In this document: positions 24,716 to 25,696 of the stretch, one piece after another | How positions within the stretch are numbered: the first letter of the stretch is position 1 | Layout: the number at the start of each line of letters is the position of its first letter | NCBI GenBank assembly: GCA_030041195.1 | Contig: JASHOI010000392.1 | Coordinates: 1-25,696, forward strand | Direction: 5' to 3' | Origin: Streptosporangiaceae bacterium | GTDB lineage: Bacteria; Actinomycetota; Actinomycetes; Streptosporangiales; Streptosporangiaceae | DNA length: 25,696 nucleotides | The notes under the pieces: generated by a model | Databases searched by the model: none | Seen by the model: the letters and a program-made list of their open reading frames with translations, nothing else | Told to the model about the DNA's origin: nothing | Translations under genes and position numbers: made by a program

Positions 24716-25696
24716 ATGCAGCCACTGACCGCCGACGACCCGCGAACGGTCGGCGAGTTCGCGCTGCGCGCCCGTCTCGGTGCCGGCGGCATGGGACGCG
24801 TGTATCTCGGCTTCTCGCCGTCCGGCCGGGCCGTGGCGGTGAAGGTCGTGCGCCGCGAGCTGGCCTGGGATCAGGCGTTCATCACCCGGTTCGGGCAAGA
24901 GGTCGCCGCGGCGCGAGCCGTCAGCGGCATCTATACCGCACCGGTCGTCGCCGCCGGGCTCGATGACGACCCACCGTGGCTGGCGACCGCCTTCGTCCCC
25001 GGGCCGTCCCTGGATGGCGCGGTCGAGGCGGCTGGGCCGCTGCCCGACGCCGCGCTGTGGAAGCTGGGAGCCGGCCTGGTGGAGGCGCTGCAGGCGATCC
25101 ACGCCGCGCAGCTTGTGCACCGCGATCTCAAGCCGGCCAACGTGCTGCTGGCCGTGGACGGCCCCCGGGTCATCGACTTCGGCATCTCTCGTGCGCTGGA
25201 CGGCACCTCGCTGACATTGACCGGGATGGTCATCGGCACGCCCGCCTTCATGTCGCCGGAGCAGGCTGCCGCCCTGCCCACCGGGGCGTCCAGCGACGTG
25301 TTCTCGCTCGGCAGCCTGCTCGCGTTCGCCGCGACCGGGGTTCCGCCGTTCGGGGACGGCAACCCGGCGACCGTGCTGTACCGCATCGTGCACTCGCCGC
25401 CCGACCTGGACCTCGTGCCCGCCGCGATGCGCGGCCTCGTCGCGGGCTGCCTCGCCAAGCGCCCCAGCGACCGGACAGCGCTTTCCGCGCTCGCCGACGC
25501 GATCGCGACCGCGATGCCGCTGGGTGCAGCCGCCTCGCCGGCGTCGTTCTGGCCCGAGCCGATCGCTGACGTGATCGCGAAATACCAGGCCAGTCTCGGC
25601 ACCGAGGCGGCCGGGCGCGAGCTGCACCCGGTCAGCGCCGGGTCGAGCGCCCGCGCGGGGCCCGTGGCGCTGGCATCGCGCGGTGCCCCGGCGCCG
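24716..25696 (+). CDS. PknB-type serine/threonine protein kinase, N-terminal part (continues past window end)
   Basis: The first 327 residues of a Hanks-type kinase. The glycine loop LGAGGMGRVYLG (21-32), catalytic Lys43 in VAVKVV, Glu62, HRDLKPANVLL with catalytic Asp137, DFG (154-156), GTPAFMSPEQ (174-183) and SSDVFSLGSLL are all present, so the kinase should be active. The catalytic domain ends near residue 265. A Pro/Ala/Ser-rich linker then runs off the window, and any membrane or sensor domain is unseen. ATG at 24716 follows GGAGCGAGG closely. GMGRVYLG and MSPEQ are typical of actinobacterial PknB relatives. Confidence 0.93.
   Translation, partial: MQPLTADDPRTVGEFALRARLGAGGMGRVYLGFSPSGRAVAVKVVRRELAWDQAFITRFGQEVAAARAVSGIYTAPVVAAGLDDDPPWLATAFVPGPSLDGAVEAAGPLPDAALWKLGAGLVEALQAIHAAQLVHRDLKPANVLLAVDGPRVIDFGISRALDGTSLTLTGMVIGTPAFMSPEQAAALPTGASSDVFSLGSLLAFAATGVPPFGDGNPATVLYRIVHSPPDLDLVPAAMRGLVAGCLAKRPSDRTALSALADAIATAMPLGAAASPASFWPEPIADVIAKYQASLGTEAAGRELHPVSAGSSARAGPVALASRGAPAP

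Noticed and set aside
24523..24966. + strand open frame running into the kinase gene
   Set aside because: Different frame from the kinase, no ribosome site, Arg/Gly-rich product; the kinase frame has all catalytic motifs.

Overview
The window is high-GC, densely coded DNA with GTG/TTG starts, ATGA/GTGA gene overlaps and GGAGG-type ribosome sites, which points to an actinomycete (Streptomyces/Streptosporangiales type). The nuoN-polyprenyl synthase arrangement and the PcaR-like IclR regulator fit this. I cannot name a species.

Left part (1-10440, + strand): the 3' half of a respiratory complex I operon, nuoG (partial)-H-I-J-K-L-M-N, with every junction overlapping or nearly so. A long-chain polyprenyl diphosphate synthase follows, probably making the menaquinone side chain, the quinone that complex I reduces. 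Next is a PcaR/PobR-type IclR regulator (10500-11336), convergent with a five-gene branched-chain-amino-acid-type ABC importer on the - strand (genes in order SBP-livG-livF-livH-livM, 16287 down to 11364). The importer's upstream region holds a perfect 10-bp tandem repeat.

Middle (17000-20658, + strand): three separately spaced metabolic or stress genes: msrA, a bicupin protein with a degenerate second half, and a pyruvate/indolepyruvate decarboxylase-type ThDP enzyme that ends in a strong hairpin terminator.

Right part (20774-23828, + strand): the most interesting unit, a compact apparently self-contained RiPP-like operon that I do not recognise as a described class. Behind two candidate promoters lie (i) an E1/ThiF-like adenylating enzyme with an N-terminal PqqD-like (RRE-type) domain and an intact GxGGxG loop and Cys4 zinc site; (ii) a membrane HExxH metalloprotease (M50/YydH-like) that also carries an N-terminal PqqD-like domain; and (iii) three tandem 42-45-residue peptide genes. 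The peptides share a conserved block of the form PIxIRKL(N/D)RLExxHTS and have variable Ser/Thr/Gly/Asn-rich C-terminal tails. The first peptide gene overlaps the protease 3' end out of frame by 134 bases. A 13-bp GC hairpin closes the unit. No YcaO, radical SAM, lanthionine synthetase or exporter gene lies inside it.

The window ends with a convergent small membrane protein of unknown function and the N-terminal part of a PknB-type Ser/Thr kinase that runs off the edge. No tRNA, rRNA, insertion sequence or CRISPR array was seen.
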